Shown one piece after another: positions 11,280 to 21,078 of a DNA stretch of 64,000 nt (positions are counted from its first letter, which is position 1; the number at the start of each line of letters is the position of its first letter). The stretch covers positions 3,844,001 through 3,908,000 of the forward strand of contig NZ_CP019510.1 of NCBI RefSeq assembly GCF_002002885.1. The letters are read 5' to 3'. The position numbers were made by a program, and so were the translations under genes. Source of the stretch: Janthinobacterium sp. LM6 (GTDB lineage Bacteria; Pseudomonadota; Gammaproteobacteria; Burkholderiales; Burkholderiaceae_D). A model generated the notes under the pieces. That model had not been told where the DNA came from, ran no database searches, and worked only from the letters and a program-made list of their open reading frames with translations.

Positions 11280-11577
11280 GTTCATTCCCTTGTATGCGGT
11301 GATGCCTGGTGGTTAACTTTCTTCATTCCAAACACAGGACGGTTAGCCTTGCTTTGGACGGCTAGTGTGCCGGCGGTGACGCCGTGCTTGCCCACCACGT
11401 ATTTTAGACTGTCCTGCCGCTGTTTGTGTATCAGATGGCGACGAATCTTATATAAGACAGCAAATATCCGGATCTGAAGGCCCAGGATGGCCATTTTCCG
11501 TGCTGAAATGCCCTCCAGGCACGCGCGCGGCATGTAGGCGGCCGTGGCGGCAATGGATATGTTAATCATTATAAATC

Positions 11578-11600
11578 GTAATGATTCTCATTTATAATAT
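11578..11600 (+). promoter_or_regulatory. Fur-like box overlapping a -10 element before the TonB receptor
   Basis: AATGATTCTCATTTATAAT contains the repeated AATGAT/ATCATT half-sites of a Fur box; a further AATCATTATAA lies just before it. TATAAT at 11593-11598 is a good -10. Iron-dependent repression of the receptor gene follows from general knowledge of Fur. About 300 bp on the far side lead to the divergent icd gene and contain no gene I can support. Confidence 0.7.
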
Positions 11601-11644
11601 CCTGTGTGCAATTCCTCCCTATCAACTTCATACGCTTGCCCCTG

Positions 11645-13798
11645 ATGCCCATTCCACATTCCCGACTCGCCCACCCCCACCTCACCACCCGATTGATCCT
11701 CGCCGGCCTGCTCTTCGCCAGCGTGACGCCGCAGGCGATCGCCCAGGCGGCGGCCGATGCACCCGCCCCGCTCGCCACCGTGCTGGTCAACGGACAAGCC
11801 GAAGCGGACGCCGGCGGACAGATCGCCAAGAGCGCGCGCGCCGGCATGCTGGGCGAAAAAGACTTGCTCGACACGCCGTTCAGCGTCAACAGCTACACCA
11901 GCCAGCGCATGCTGGACCAGCAGGCGCTGACCCTGGCCGAGGTGCTGGGCGGCGACCCGTCCACGCGCTTCACGGGCCAGATCGGCGGCGTCACGGATTC
12001 CTTCTTCATCCGCGGCTTTCCCCTCAACGAAGGCAATCTGAGCGAAGTGGCGTTCGACGGCGTGTATGGCGTCTCGCCCAACTACCATCTATTTACGGAG
12101 TATCTGCAGAGCGTGGAAGTGCTCAAGGGGCCGGCCGCCTTGCTGTACGGCATGTCGCCGAACGGCGGCGTGGGCGGCGTCGTCAACGCCGTGCCGAAAC
12201 GCTCGCTGCCGCGCGACCTGACGCGATTGACCGTCGATTACGGTTCCAGTGCGCAATTGGGCGCCGCCATCGACATCAGCCGCCGCTTTGGCGAGGAGCG
12301 GCGCTTCGGCATCCGCTTCAACGGCTTGCACCGCCAGGGCCACACGCCGCTCGACCACCAGACGTCGCGCGCGGAAGTGGCGGCCGTCGCCCTCGATTAC
12401 CAGGGCCAGCGGCTGCGCGCCTCGCTCGACGTGATCGAGCAATACCAGTGGATCGACGCACCCACGCGCCCCTTCCTGGTTAGCGCGCGCCTGCCCGTGC
12501 CGGCAGCGCCCGATGGCCGACGCAACATCGCCCAGTCCTGGGGCTGGTGGAAATCCAACGACCTGGCCACCCTGGGCAAGGTCGAGTACGACCTGAACGA
12601 CAACCTTACCGTCTTCGCCGACGTGGGCGGCACGCGCTCCGACGTGTCGCGCTATTCGGACCAGACGCCGGCCATCACCAGCGCGGCGGGCGACATGACG
12701 GTCACGCCCATGAACTGGAAATTCCGCGTGCGGCGCGCCAGCGGCGACACGGGCGTGCGCGCGCGCTTTCGCACGGGCGGCGTCGAGCATGCGCTGGTCG
12801 TGATGGGCAATGTCTACCGCGACGAATTTGGCAGCGTGAGCAATTCCGGCAAGCTCATCGCCTCGAATATCTACCGCCCCGTGGCCGTGGCCGACCCCGG
12901 CGTTCCCGCGCCGGCCCGCGCGCCGAAGCTGTCCGCCGCCACCCTCTCCAGCCTGGCCGTGGCCGATACGCTGGACATGCTGGACCGGCGCGTGCAGCTG
13001 ACTCTGGGCCTGCGCCGCCAGCTGGTCGAAGCGAAGAACTACCACGCCGCCAGCGGCGCCCTCAGCACGCATTACAAGCAAGGCGCCCTGACGCCGCTGG
13101 CCGGCATCGTCGTCAAGCCGCTGCGCCACGTGTCGCTGTACGCGAACTATATCGAGGGCTTGAGCAAGGGCGATATCGCACCGAACATCGCCGACAACGC
13201 GGGTCAGGTGTTCGCGCCCTACAAGAGCAAGCAGTATGAAGTGGGCACCAAGGCCGATTTCGGCGTGGTGCTGGCGACCCTGGCCGTGTTCCAGGTGACT
13301 AAACCCAGCGGCCAGCTGTATGGCAAGGTCTACAGCATGGACAGCGAACAGCGCAACCGGGGCCTGGAACTGAACCTGTCCGGCGCCGCCAGCAAGGCCG
13401 TGCGCCTGCTGGCCGGCGTGACCCTGCTGGACGGGCGCCTCGTAAAAACCAACAGCGCCGCCACCATGGGCAAGCGTCCCGTGGGCGTGCCCACCTCCAT
13501 GGCCAACCTGGGCGGCGAATGGGATGTGCCGTACTGGCCCGGCCTGACGGCCACGGGCGCCGTCAGCTACACCGGCAGGCAGTTCGTCGACCAGGCAAAT
13601 CTGCAAGCGGTGCCGTCATGGACCAAGGTGGACCTGGGCTTGCGCTACCGCACGGCCTTCGCCGGCAAGGCGACGACCTTGCGCGGCGGGCTGATGAACG
13701 CGTTCGACCGCCATTACTGGGCCGGCGTGGCCTCGTATGGCACCGTCTCGCAATCGGCGCCCCGCAGCGTGCAACTGTCGGCCGCCGTAGATTTTTGA
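11645..13798 (+). CDS. TonB-dependent siderophore receptor
   Basis: About 717 residues from the ATG at 11645; an in-frame GTG at 11606 is possible but lacks a ribosome site. The signal peptide ends near QAIAQA. A plug domain follows, with DTPFSVNSYTSQRM and VEVLKGPAALLYGMSPNGGV, the siderophore-receptor type plug. After it comes a 22-strand barrel ending in the terminal Phe of ...AAVDF, expected for an outer-membrane barrel. It imports a ferric siderophore using TonB energy, and the Fur-like box upstream agrees. There are no siderophore biosynthesis genes nearby, so it may take up foreign siderophores. The ligand is unknown. Confidence 0.92.
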   Translation: MPIPHSRLAHPHLTTRLILAGLLFASVTPQAIAQAAADAPAPLATVLVNGQAEADAGGQIAKSARAGMLGEKDLLDTPFSVNSYTSQRMLDQQALTLAEVLGGDPSTRFTGQIGGVTDSFFIRGFPLNEGNLSEVAFDGVYGVSPNYHLFTEYLQSVEVLKGPAALLYGMSPNGGVGGVVNAVPKRSLPRDLTRLTVDYGSSAQLGAAIDISRRFGEERRFGIRFNGLHRQGHTPLDHQTSRAEVAAVALDYQGQRLRASLDVIEQYQWIDAPTRPFLVSARLPVPAAPDGRRNIAQSWGWWKSNDLATLGKVEYDLNDNLTVFADVGGTRSDVSRYSDQTPAITSAAGDMTVTPMNWKFRVRRASGDTGVRARFRTGGVEHALVVMGNVYRDEFGSVSNSGKLIASNIYRPVAVADPGVPAPARAPKLSAATLSSLAVADTLDMLDRRVQLTLGLRRQLVEAKNYHAASGALSTHYKQGALTPLAGIVVKPLRHVSLYANYIEGLSKGDIAPNIADNAGQVFAPYKSKQYEVGTKADFGVVLATLAVFQVTKPSGQLYGKVYSMDSEQRNRGLELNLSGAASKAVRLLAGVTLLDGRLVKTNSAATMGKRPVGVPTSMANLGGEWDVPYWPGLTATGAVSYTGRQFVDQANLQAVPSWTKVDLGLRYRTAFAGKATTLRGGLMNAFDRHYWAGVASYGTVSQSAPRSVQLSAAVDF

Positions 13799-13896
13799 CG
13801 GGCGCCGGCATCGGGCATCGCCCGGCTGGCGCATGCACTGCGCGCCAGCCGCAAAGTCAGAAACAATAAAAATAGCAAAAAGCAGGCCAAGCCAGC

Positions 13897-13939
13897 GCCG
13901 AAGGCACCAGGACCCACTGCCGGTCCTGGCGCCTTCGGC
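13897..13939. terminator. Long hairpin downstream of the TonB receptor
   Basis: GCCGAAGGC-A-CCAGGACC pairs with GGTCCTGG-C-GCCTTCGGC around a 7-nt loop, with only one mismatch in an 18-bp stem. There is no T-run directly behind it, so it may be a Rho-assisted terminator, a 3'-end stabiliser or an upstream element of the vio promoter. About 400 bp separate it from vioA. Confidence 0.55.
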
Positions 13940-14081
13940 AAACGGCGACACTCCCCCCAGCGGCTCGATCAGCCGCACCGCACCGCCTTCCACACCGCCC
14001 TGCCACTGCCCGGCGCACTGCCGCCGCCATCCCGCCCGCCTCGCCGCGTCGACAAGGACGTAACACCGAACGACAACTACA

Positions 14082-14095
14082 TTGATATTTATCAA
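14082..14095. promoter_or_regulatory. Perfect FNR/Anr-type site upstream of vioA
   Basis: TTGATATTTATCAA fits the consensus TTGAT-N4-ATCAA exactly. It lies in the 540-bp region between the TonB receptor and vioA, 246 bp before the vioA start. FNR/Anr proteins bind this site without oxygen. Regulation of violacein by it is inferred, not shown. I found no convincing LuxR/CviR-type CTG-N10-CAG palindrome in the same region. Confidence 0.6.
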
Positions 14096-14341
14096 ATTGA
14101 CTGCCCGATGCCTGGGCTACTGTCGGTGCCATCTTTGATTTGAAACAGAAACTCTGCAGCCAAGAATCGACCATTCCAGAAACAACGCCAGTTCTCGCCA
14201 GGCTCTTCATTCCCCAGCCGATAGCGCTCGCCAAGTGCGGTAACACCCAGCGTCCCACCTCCCTTGCCTACACGTGCAGGGGAAACTTTTGCTAGCGATT
14301 TTGCAGCTTTTTGATTAATGAACGTTAAAAAGGAATTTCGT

Positions 14342-15649
14342 ATGAGCACGTATTCTGACATTTGCATCGTAGGCGCCGGCATAGGCGGCTTGACTTGCGC
14401 CAACCGCCTGATCGACACCGCCGCCAGCAGGAAGCTGCGCATCCGGGTCTTCGACCTGAATCCCACCGTCGGCGGCCGCATCCAGTCGCGGAAAATAGAT
14501 GGCAAGGAAATCGCCGAACTCGGCGCCGCCCGCTACTCGCCGCAGCTGCATCCGCATTTCCAGCAACTGATGCAGGGCAGCGGACTGCCGCATGCCGTCT
14601 ACCCGTTCACCGAGGTCATCTCCCACGATAGCGTGCTGGAGGAGCTGAAGGCAACGCTGCATGGCCTGAGCCCGATGCTCAAGGAGCATCCGAACGACTC
14701 CTTCCTCGAATTTTTCAGCCATTACCTGGGTGCCGCCAAGGCCACCCACATCATCAAGGCGACCGGCTATGACGCCCTGCTGCTGCCGATGGTGTCGGCG
14801 GCCATGGCCTACGACATCATCAAGAAACATCCGGAAACGCAGCACTTCACGGAAAACGCCGCCAACCAGTGGCGCTATGCCACCGACGGCTACCACGCGC
14901 TGCTGTGCCAGCTGCAGTACCAGGCCCAGGCCGCCGGGGTGGAATTCCGCCTGGAACACCGCTTGCTGTCCGTTGAAAAATCCGGCGCCGACCATGTGCT
15001 CGCCTTCAGCCACCAGGGCGACACGCAGATGCACCGCACGCGCCACCTGGTGATGGCCATCCCGCCGTCCGCCATGCCGCGCCTGAACCTGGATTTTCCG
15101 AACGCCTGGAGTCCGTTCCAGTACGATTCGCTGCCCCTGTTCAAGGGATTCCTCACCTTCGACACGGCCTGGTGGGAAGCGCTGGGGCTGACCGACAAGG
15201 TGCTGATGGCGGCCAATCCCCTGCGCAAGGTCTACTTCAAGAGCGACAAGTATGTGCTGTTCTACACCGACAGCAAAAGCGCCACCTACTGGCGGGACAG
15301 CCTGGAACTCGGTGAAGACGTGTACCTGGAGCGCGTCCGCCGCCACCTGGAAGACGTCCTGCCGCTCGATGGCCAGCCGCTGCCGCCGATCAAGGCGCAC
15401 TTCCACAAGTTCTGGCCGCATGGCGTCGAGTTTTGCGTGGAACCGGAAGCCGAGCACCCGGCCGTCCTGCTGCACCGGGACGGCATCATCTCTTGCTCGG
15501 ATGCCTATACCGCGCATTGCGGCTGGATGGAAGGCAGCCTGATCAGCGCCCAGCACGCCAGCGGCCTGTTGCTGCAGCGGCTCGATCAACGGGAAGACGT
15601 CGCCGCCGCCAACGATACCTTCATCACTTCCTCGACCGAGCGCGCATGA
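14342..15649 (+). CDS. vioA: VioA, flavin-dependent L-tryptophan oxidase
   Basis: 435 residues. The N-terminus carries the FAD-binding Rossmann motif CIVGAGIGGLTCANRL (GxGxxG, residues about 8-23), followed by the NPTVGGRIQSR loop typical of amine oxidases. It oxidises L-tryptophan to indole-3-pyruvate imine, the first step to violacein. The ATG at 14342 has AAGGAA at an ideal distance; an in-frame ATG 24 bp upstream is less likely. The stop overlaps the vioB start (ATGA), so translation is coupled. Assignment rests on the whole vioABCDE order as well as the motif. Confidence 0.96.
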   Translation: MSTYSDICIVGAGIGGLTCANRLIDTAASRKLRIRVFDLNPTVGGRIQSRKIDGKEIAELGAARYSPQLHPHFQQLMQGSGLPHAVYPFTEVISHDSVLEELKATLHGLSPMLKEHPNDSFLEFFSHYLGAAKATHIIKATGYDALLLPMVSAAMAYDIIKKHPETQHFTENAANQWRYATDGYHALLCQLQYQAQAAGVEFRLEHRLLSVEKSGADHVLAFSHQGDTQMHRTRHLVMAIPPSAMPRLNLDFPNAWSPFQYDSLPLFKGFLTFDTAWWEALGLTDKVLMAANPLRKVYFKSDKYVLFYTDSKSATYWRDSLELGEDVYLERVRRHLEDVLPLDGQPLPPIKAHFHKFWPHGVEFCVEPEAEHPAVLLHRDGIISCSDAYTAHCGWMEGSLISAQHASGLLLQRLDQREDVAAANDTFITSSTERA

Positions 15650-18600
15650 GCCTACTTGACTTCCCCCGCCTGCATTTTCGGGGTTTTGCCCGCGCCAATG
15701 TGCCGACGGGGAATCGTAATACGCACGGCAACATCGATATCGCCACGAACACGATATCGATGGCGGGCGAAGCTGTCGACCTGAGCCGGCCGCCGGCTGA
15801 GTTCCATGCGCACCTGAAACAGCTTGCCCCCCGCTTCAACGCAAAGGGCAAGCCCGATCCGGACGGCATCTTCAGCCTGGCGGCAGGCCACAATTTTTGC
15901 GGGAACAATCATTTTTCGTGGGAAAACGCGAGGATCACGGGCGTCCAGCTGCGCGATGGCGAGGTCGATACGCAAGACCCGCTGGTGGGCGCCAAGCTGG
16001 GCCTGTGGGGCCACTACAATGAGTACCTGCGCACGACCTTCAACCGCGCCAGGTGGATCGACAACAACCCGGCCCAGCCGGACACCACGCTGATCTACGC
16101 CGGCCAGTTCACCTTGAGCGACAAGCTGGCCTCGCCCAACACGCCCACGCTGTTTACCGCCGACATCGCGCAGGCGCACTCGGTGCGCTGGCTCGGCAGC
16201 GGCCATATCACGGAACGCAGCGGACATTTCCTGGACGAGGAATTTGGCCGCTCCAGGCTGTTCCAGTTCTCCGTGTCCAAGCAAGACCCGCATTTCCTGT
16301 TCAATGCGGAGCTGCCGTTGCCGGCCAGTATGCATACCTTACAGCAAGCCCTGGCCGACGACGAGGTGCTGGGCCTGACGGTGCAGTATTGCCTGTTCAA
16401 TATGTCGACGCCGCCAAAACCGGACTCGCCCGTGTTCTACGACCTGGCCGGCAGCATCGGCCTGTGGCGGCGCGACGAGCTGGCCACCTATCCGGCCGGC
16501 CGCCTGCTGCAGCCGCGCCAGGCCAGCCTGGGACCGGTGCTGGTGCAAGTGCATGCGGACCGCGTCGCGTTCAACATGCCGACCGCCATCCCCTTCACCA
16601 CGCGCGACGCGGACGCCGTCTCGGAACAGCATCCAACGCATGCCCTGGGCGGCAAGCAGGCGCTCGGCGACCTGCTGCTGCATGACGGCGCCGGCACCTT
16701 GCTGGCCCGCATTCCGGAACCGCTGTACCGCGACCACTGGCGCCATCACGGCGTCTTCGACGTGCCGCTGCAACATGCCCCCGCCGCAGGTTCGCTCAGC
16801 CTGGGCAGCGCGCAGGCACAGTGGGACGAAGCCGACTGGGTGCTGCAGTCGGACAGCAACCAGCTGTACCTGGAAGCGCCGAACCGCAACAAGCACGAGC
16901 AATTTCCGCAGACCATCACCGTGCAAAGCCGCTTCCGTGGCGAACTGGCAGCGCCGGATGCCCTGCCGGCACAGGCGGAAGACGACGCGCTGCTGGCCGT
17001 GCAGCGGCAGCCGTCGCCGCTCGGGCATGGCTACACGGCGCTGACCCTGACGGGGCGCCAGCCGGGCGCAACCCGCATCGTGCTGGGGACAGGCAAGCAC
17101 AAACAATACCTCGGCGTGCGCGTGCTGCCCGACGACTGGCATCTGGACGACGTACCGGCGGAACAGGTCGACTACGCCTTCCTCTACCGGCATGTGATGA
17201 GTTACTACGAGCTCGTGTACCCCTTCATGTCGGACAAGGTCTTCAGCCTGGCGGACCAGTGCAAGTGCGAAACGTATGCGCGCCTGATGTGGCAGATGTG
17301 CGATCCGCAAAACCGCGACAAGAGCTACTACATGCCCAGTACGCGCGAACTGTCGCTGCCAAAATCGCGCCTGTTCCTGAAATACCTGACGCAGGTCGAG
17401 GCAAAGGCCAAGGCGGCGGTGCCGGCACCGGCCACGCCGCACGCCATCGGCAGCAAGGCGGAACTGATCGACGAGCTGAAAAAGGCCATCGACCTGGAAC
17501 TGTCGCTCATGCTGCAATACCTGTATGCAGCGTATTCCATTCCCAATTATGCGCAGGGGGCGGCGCTGGTGCAGGCGGGCCGCTGGCTGCCGGCCGAGCT
17601 GGAGCTGGCCTGCGGCGCCGAAGACCGGCGCCGCAACAGCGGCACGCGCGGCATGTTGCTGGAAATCGCCCATGAAGAAATGATTCACTATTTGTTAGTC
17701 AACAATGTGCTGATGGCGCTTGGCGAACCGTTCCATAGAGGCGCCCCGGTGCTGGGCCAGCAGGCGCGCCAGCGTTTCGGTCTGGACACGGAATTTGCAT
17801 TCGAGCCATTTTCCGAACACGTGCTGGCCCGCTTCGTGCGTTTCGAATGGCCCGACTACATTCCCACGCCGGGCAAATCGATTGCCACCTTCTATATTGC
17901 GATCCGCCAGGCCCTGGCCGAGCTGCCCGGCCTGTTCGAGAGCGACGGCGGCAAGCGCGGCGGCGAACACCATTTGTTCCTGAAAGAACTGACCAACCGC
18001 GCCTATCCCGGCTACCAGCTGGAAGTGTCCGACCGCGACAGCGCGCTGTTCGCCATCGACTTCGTCACCGAGCAGGGCGAAGGCGTGGCCGTCGATTCGC
18101 CGCATTTCGCCTCGTCGCACTTCCAGCGGCTGCGCGCCGTCGCCGGCAAGTTCTCCGCCTGCGGCAAGCCGTTCGAGCCGGCGCTGCCGGCGCTGAAGAA
18201 TCCGGTGCTGGAAGCGCGGGCGGACTGCACGGTAGTGACGGATCAAACGGCGCGCGCGCTGATGCAGCTGTATCAAGGCTGCTACGAACTGACCTTCCTG
18301 CTGATGGCGCACCATTTCGCGCAGCGGCCGCTGGGCAGCCTGCGCCGCTCGCGCCTGATGAACGCCTCCATCGACATCATGACCGGCCTGTTGCGCCCGC
18401 TATCGGCGGCCCTGATGAACATGCCATCGGGCGTGCCCGGGCGCCACGCGGGACCGCCCGTGCCCGAACCGGTCAGCAGCCAGGTCAGCAGTGACTACAG
18501 CCTGGGCTGCGACATGCTGGCGCAGAAGTGCCTGGCGCTGGCGCAGTACGCGCGCAGCCTGGAGAGCGATGTCATCGGCATGGCGCCGATAGAAATGTTG

Positions 18601-18660
18601 GAGTTTTTTAATCAGCAACTTACCGATTTATCTCGGGGAAAGATGTCAAGAGAGGCCTGA
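15646..18660 (+). CDS. vioB: VioB, heme-containing iminophenylpyruvate dimer synthase-type enzyme
   Basis: 1004 residues, matching the about 1000 residues of VioB. It starts MSLLDFPRLHFRGFARANVP, characteristic of VioB/RebD-like proteins, and the C-terminal half contains the ferritin-like segment with SLMLQYLYAAYSIPNY and EIAHEEMIHYLLVNNVLMALG. It couples two indole-3-pyruvate imine molecules to the unstable dimer used by VioE. It overlaps vioA by 4 bp, and vioC starts 1 bp after its stop. Confidence 0.96.
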   Translation: MSLLDFPRLHFRGFARANVPTGNRNTHGNIDIATNTISMAGEAVDLSRPPAEFHAHLKQLAPRFNAKGKPDPDGIFSLAAGHNFCGNNHFSWENARITGVQLRDGEVDTQDPLVGAKLGLWGHYNEYLRTTFNRARWIDNNPAQPDTTLIYAGQFTLSDKLASPNTPTLFTADIAQAHSVRWLGSGHITERSGHFLDEEFGRSRLFQFSVSKQDPHFLFNAELPLPASMHTLQQALADDEVLGLTVQYCLFNMSTPPKPDSPVFYDLAGSIGLWRRDELATYPAGRLLQPRQASLGPVLVQVHADRVAFNMPTAIPFTTRDADAVSEQHPTHALGGKQALGDLLLHDGAGTLLARIPEPLYRDHWRHHGVFDVPLQHAPAAGSLSLGSAQAQWDEADWVLQSDSNQLYLEAPNRNKHEQFPQTITVQSRFRGELAAPDALPAQAEDDALLAVQRQPSPLGHGYTALTLTGRQPGATRIVLGTGKHKQYLGVRVLPDDWHLDDVPAEQVDYAFLYRHVMSYYELVYPFMSDKVFSLADQCKCETYARLMWQMCDPQNRDKSYYMPSTRELSLPKSRLFLKYLTQVEAKAKAAVPAPATPHAIGSKAELIDELKKAIDLELSLMLQYLYAAYSIPNYAQGAALVQAGRWLPAELELACGAEDRRRNSGTRGMLLEIAHEEMIHYLLVNNVLMALGEPFHRGAPVLGQQARQRFGLDTEFAFEPFSEHVLARFVRFEWPDYIPTPGKSIATFYIAIRQALAELPGLFESDGGKRGGEHHLFLKELTNRAYPGYQLEVSDRDSALFAIDFVTEQGEGVAVDSPHFASSHFQRLRAVAGKFSACGKPFEPALPALKNPVLEARADCTVVTDQTARALMQLYQGCYELTFLLMAHHFAQRPLGSLRRSRLMNASIDIMTGLLRPLSAALMNMPSGVPGRHAGPPVPEPVSSQVSSDYSLGCDMLAQKCLALAQYARSLESDVIGMAPIEMLEFFNQQLTDLSRGKMSREA

Positions 18661-18661
18661 A

Positions 18662-19951
18662 ATGCATAAAATCATTATCGTCGGCGGAGGCCTGGCAGGT
18701 AGCCTCAGCGCCATTTATCTGGCGCAACGGGGGCACGATGTCCACGTGGTCGAAAAACGGGGCGATCCGCTGCAGAAAGCGTCCGCAACCGCCGATCCCG
18801 TCAACTCGCGCGCCATCGGCGTCACCATGACCGTGCGCGGCGTCAAGGCCGTGCTGGCGGCCGGCATCGACAGGCAGGAGCTGGAGCGGTGCGGCGAACG
18901 CATCCTGGGCATGGCGTTTTCCGTCGGCGGCAAATTCAAGGTGCGCGAACTGAGCCAGCGCGAAGGCCTGTTTCCGCTGTCGCTGGACCGGTCCGCGTTC
19001 CAGCGCCTGTTAAACACCTACGCCGCCAGGCACGAAGTGAAATACTACTTTGAGCATAAATGCCTGGATGTCGACCTGGAAAGGAAGGTCGTGCTGATCC
19101 AGGGGCAGGACGGCGCCGTGCAGCAGCTACATGGCGACCTGATCATCGGTGCCGACGGCGCCCATTCCGCGGTGCGGCGCGCCATGCAGAGCGGCATGCG
19201 GCGCTTCGAGTTCAAGCAAAGCTTCTTTCGCCATGGCTACAAGACCCTCGTGTTGCCGAATGCGGAGGGCCTGGGTTTCAGGAAGGATTTGCTGTATTTC
19301 TTCGGCATGGACTCCAAGGGCCAGTTTGCCGGCCGCGCAGCCACCATCCCGAACGGCAGCATCAGCTTCGTCATTTGCCTGCCCTACTCCGGCACACCGA
19401 GCTTGAACACGCTGAACCGGGAAACCATGGCGGCCTTCTTCGACCGCTATTACGACAAGCTGCCGGCGGCCAGCCGGCAAGAGATGGTGAACCAGTTTAT
19501 CGCCCTGCCCAGCAATGACCTCATCAATGTCCGCTCCAGCACCTTCCACTACAAGGACCATGTCCTGCTGATCGGCGATGCGGCGCATGCCACGGCCCCG
19601 TTCCTCGGCCAGGGCATGAACATGGCGCTGGAAGACAGCTATATCTTCGCCACGTTGCTGGAAAAGCATGGCAATGCGCTGGCGCCTACCCTGGCCGAGT
19701 TCACGCAGCAGCGCAAGGTGCAGGCGGACGCCATGCAGGATATGGCGATCGCCAACTACGAAGCGCTGAGCAACCCCAGCCTGATTTTCTTCCTGCAGAC
19801 GCGCTACAACCGCTTCATGCACCAGAAATTTCCCCGTATTTATCCACCGGACATGGCGGATAAATTGTTTTTTACATCGATTCCTTACGATGAACTGCAG
19901 CAGATCCAGAGGAAGCAAAACGTTTGGTATAAACTTGGGAGGGTAAATTAA
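18662..19951 (+). CDS. vioC: VioC, FAD-dependent violacein monooxygenase
   Basis: 429 residues of the PHBH-like flavin monooxygenase family. FAD motif IIIVGGGLAGSLSAIYLA is at the N-terminus, a GADGAHSAVRRAM (DG-type motif) sits mid-protein, and LLIGDAAHATAPFLGQGMNM is the GD motif. VioC hydroxylates the second indole (C2, forming the oxindole) to give violaceinic acid, and uses O2 and NADPH. It starts 1 bp after vioB and overlaps vioD by 1 base (TAATG). Confidence 0.96.
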   Translation: MHKIIIVGGGLAGSLSAIYLAQRGHDVHVVEKRGDPLQKASATADPVNSRAIGVTMTVRGVKAVLAAGIDRQELERCGERILGMAFSVGGKFKVRELSQREGLFPLSLDRSAFQRLLNTYAARHEVKYYFEHKCLDVDLERKVVLIQGQDGAVQQLHGDLIIGADGAHSAVRRAMQSGMRRFEFKQSFFRHGYKTLVLPNAEGLGFRKDLLYFFGMDSKGQFAGRAATIPNGSISFVICLPYSGTPSLNTLNRETMAAFFDRYYDKLPAASRQEMVNQFIALPSNDLINVRSSTFHYKDHVLLIGDAAHATAPFLGQGMNMALEDSYIFATLLEKHGNALAPTLAEFTQQRKVQADAMQDMAIANYEALSNPSLIFFLQTRYNRFMHQKFPRIYPPDMADKLFFTSIPYDELQQIQRKQNVWYKLGRVN

Positions 19952-21069
19952 TGAACATTCTCGTCATCGGCGCAGGCCCCGCTGGCCTGCTCTTCGCCAG
20001 CCAGATGAAACAGGCCCGGCCCGCCTGGAATATCAGCATTACGGAAAAAAACACCCCGGAAGAAGTGCTGGGCTGGGGCGTGGTGCTGCCGGGACGGCCG
20101 CCGCGCCATCCGGCCAATCCGCTCTCTTACCTGGAGCAGCCGGAACGGCTCAATCCGCAGTTCCTGGAAGAATTCAAGCTCGTGCATCACGACCAGCCCA
20201 ACCTGATGAGCACGGGTGTTACCCTGTGCGGCGTCGGACGCCAGGCCCTGGTGCAAGCCCTGCGCGCCAAATGCGTGGCGGCCGGCATCGACATCCGCTA
20301 CGAAACGCCGCCGGCGTCCCGCGCGCAGCTGGAAGCCGAGTACGACCTGGTGGTGGTCTCGAACGGCGTCAACTACAAATCGCTGGACTTGCCGCCAGCA
20401 CTGGCGCCGCACATCGATTTCGGCCGCAACAAATACATCTGGTACGGCACCACCCAGCTGTTCGACCAGATGAACCTGGTGTTCCGCAGCAATGAGCAAG
20501 GCATTTTCATCGGCCATGCCTACAAATACTCGGACACGATGAGCACTTTCATCGTCGAATGCAGCGAAGAGACGTACGCCAAGGCGGGGCTGGAAGCGCT
20601 GTCCGAACGCGACGCCGCCGCGACTATCGCCAAAACATTCAAGGCCGAACTCGGTGAGCACGGGTTGCAGAGCCAACCGGGCCAGGGCTGGCGCAACTTC
20701 ATGACCCTCAGCCACGACCGGGCCTGCGACGGCAAGTTCGTCCTGCTGGGCGATGCGCTGCAATCGGGGCATTTTTCCATCGGCCACGGCACCACCATGG
20801 CGGTGGTGGCAGCCCTGCTGCTGGTGAAAATCCTCGATACCGAAGCCGGCACGGCCGCCGCCCTGGACAGTTTCAATGCCCGCGCCGTGCCCCTGGTGCA
20901 ATTGTTCAAGGAGCACGCCAACAGCAGCCGCCTGTGGTTTGAAAGCGTGGGCGAGCGTATCGGACTGAGCAATGCAGAGCTGACCGCCAGCTTCGACGCC
21001 CGCCGCAAGGACTTGCCATCGCTACAAGAAGCGCTGATGGCCAGCCTTGGCTACGCGCTGGGCCGCTAG
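19951..21069 (+). CDS. vioD: VioD, tryptophan-moiety 5-hydroxylase (FAD monooxygenase)
   Basis: 372 residues. ILVIGAGPAGLLFASQM at the N-terminus binds FAD, and FVLLGDALQSGHFSIGHGT is the GD motif of this flavoprotein hydroxylase family. VioD hydroxylates protodeoxyviolaceinic acid at indole C5 using O2 and NADPH. The start overlaps the vioC stop by one base, with GGGAGG in the last vioC codons as ribosome site. Length equals that of known VioD proteins. Confidence 0.96.
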   Translation: MNILVIGAGPAGLLFASQMKQARPAWNISITEKNTPEEVLGWGVVLPGRPPRHPANPLSYLEQPERLNPQFLEEFKLVHHDQPNLMSTGVTLCGVGRQALVQALRAKCVAAGIDIRYETPPASRAQLEAEYDLVVVSNGVNYKSLDLPPALAPHIDFGRNKYIWYGTTQLFDQMNLVFRSNEQGIFIGHAYKYSDTMSTFIVECSEETYAKAGLEALSERDAAATIAKTFKAELGEHGLQSQPGQGWRNFMTLSHDRACDGKFVLLGDALQSGHFSIGHGTTMAVVAALLLVKILDTEAGTAAALDSFNARAVPLVQLFKEHANSSRLWFESVGERIGLSNAELTASFDARRKDLPSLQEALMASLGYALGR

Positions 21070-21078
21070 GGAGCTGCC

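Noticed and set aside
13800..14341. LuxR/CviR-type quorum-sensing box before vioA
   Set aside because: Segments such as GCCCGATGCCTGGGC have partial symmetry, but none fits the CTG-N10-CAG pattern well enough to report.
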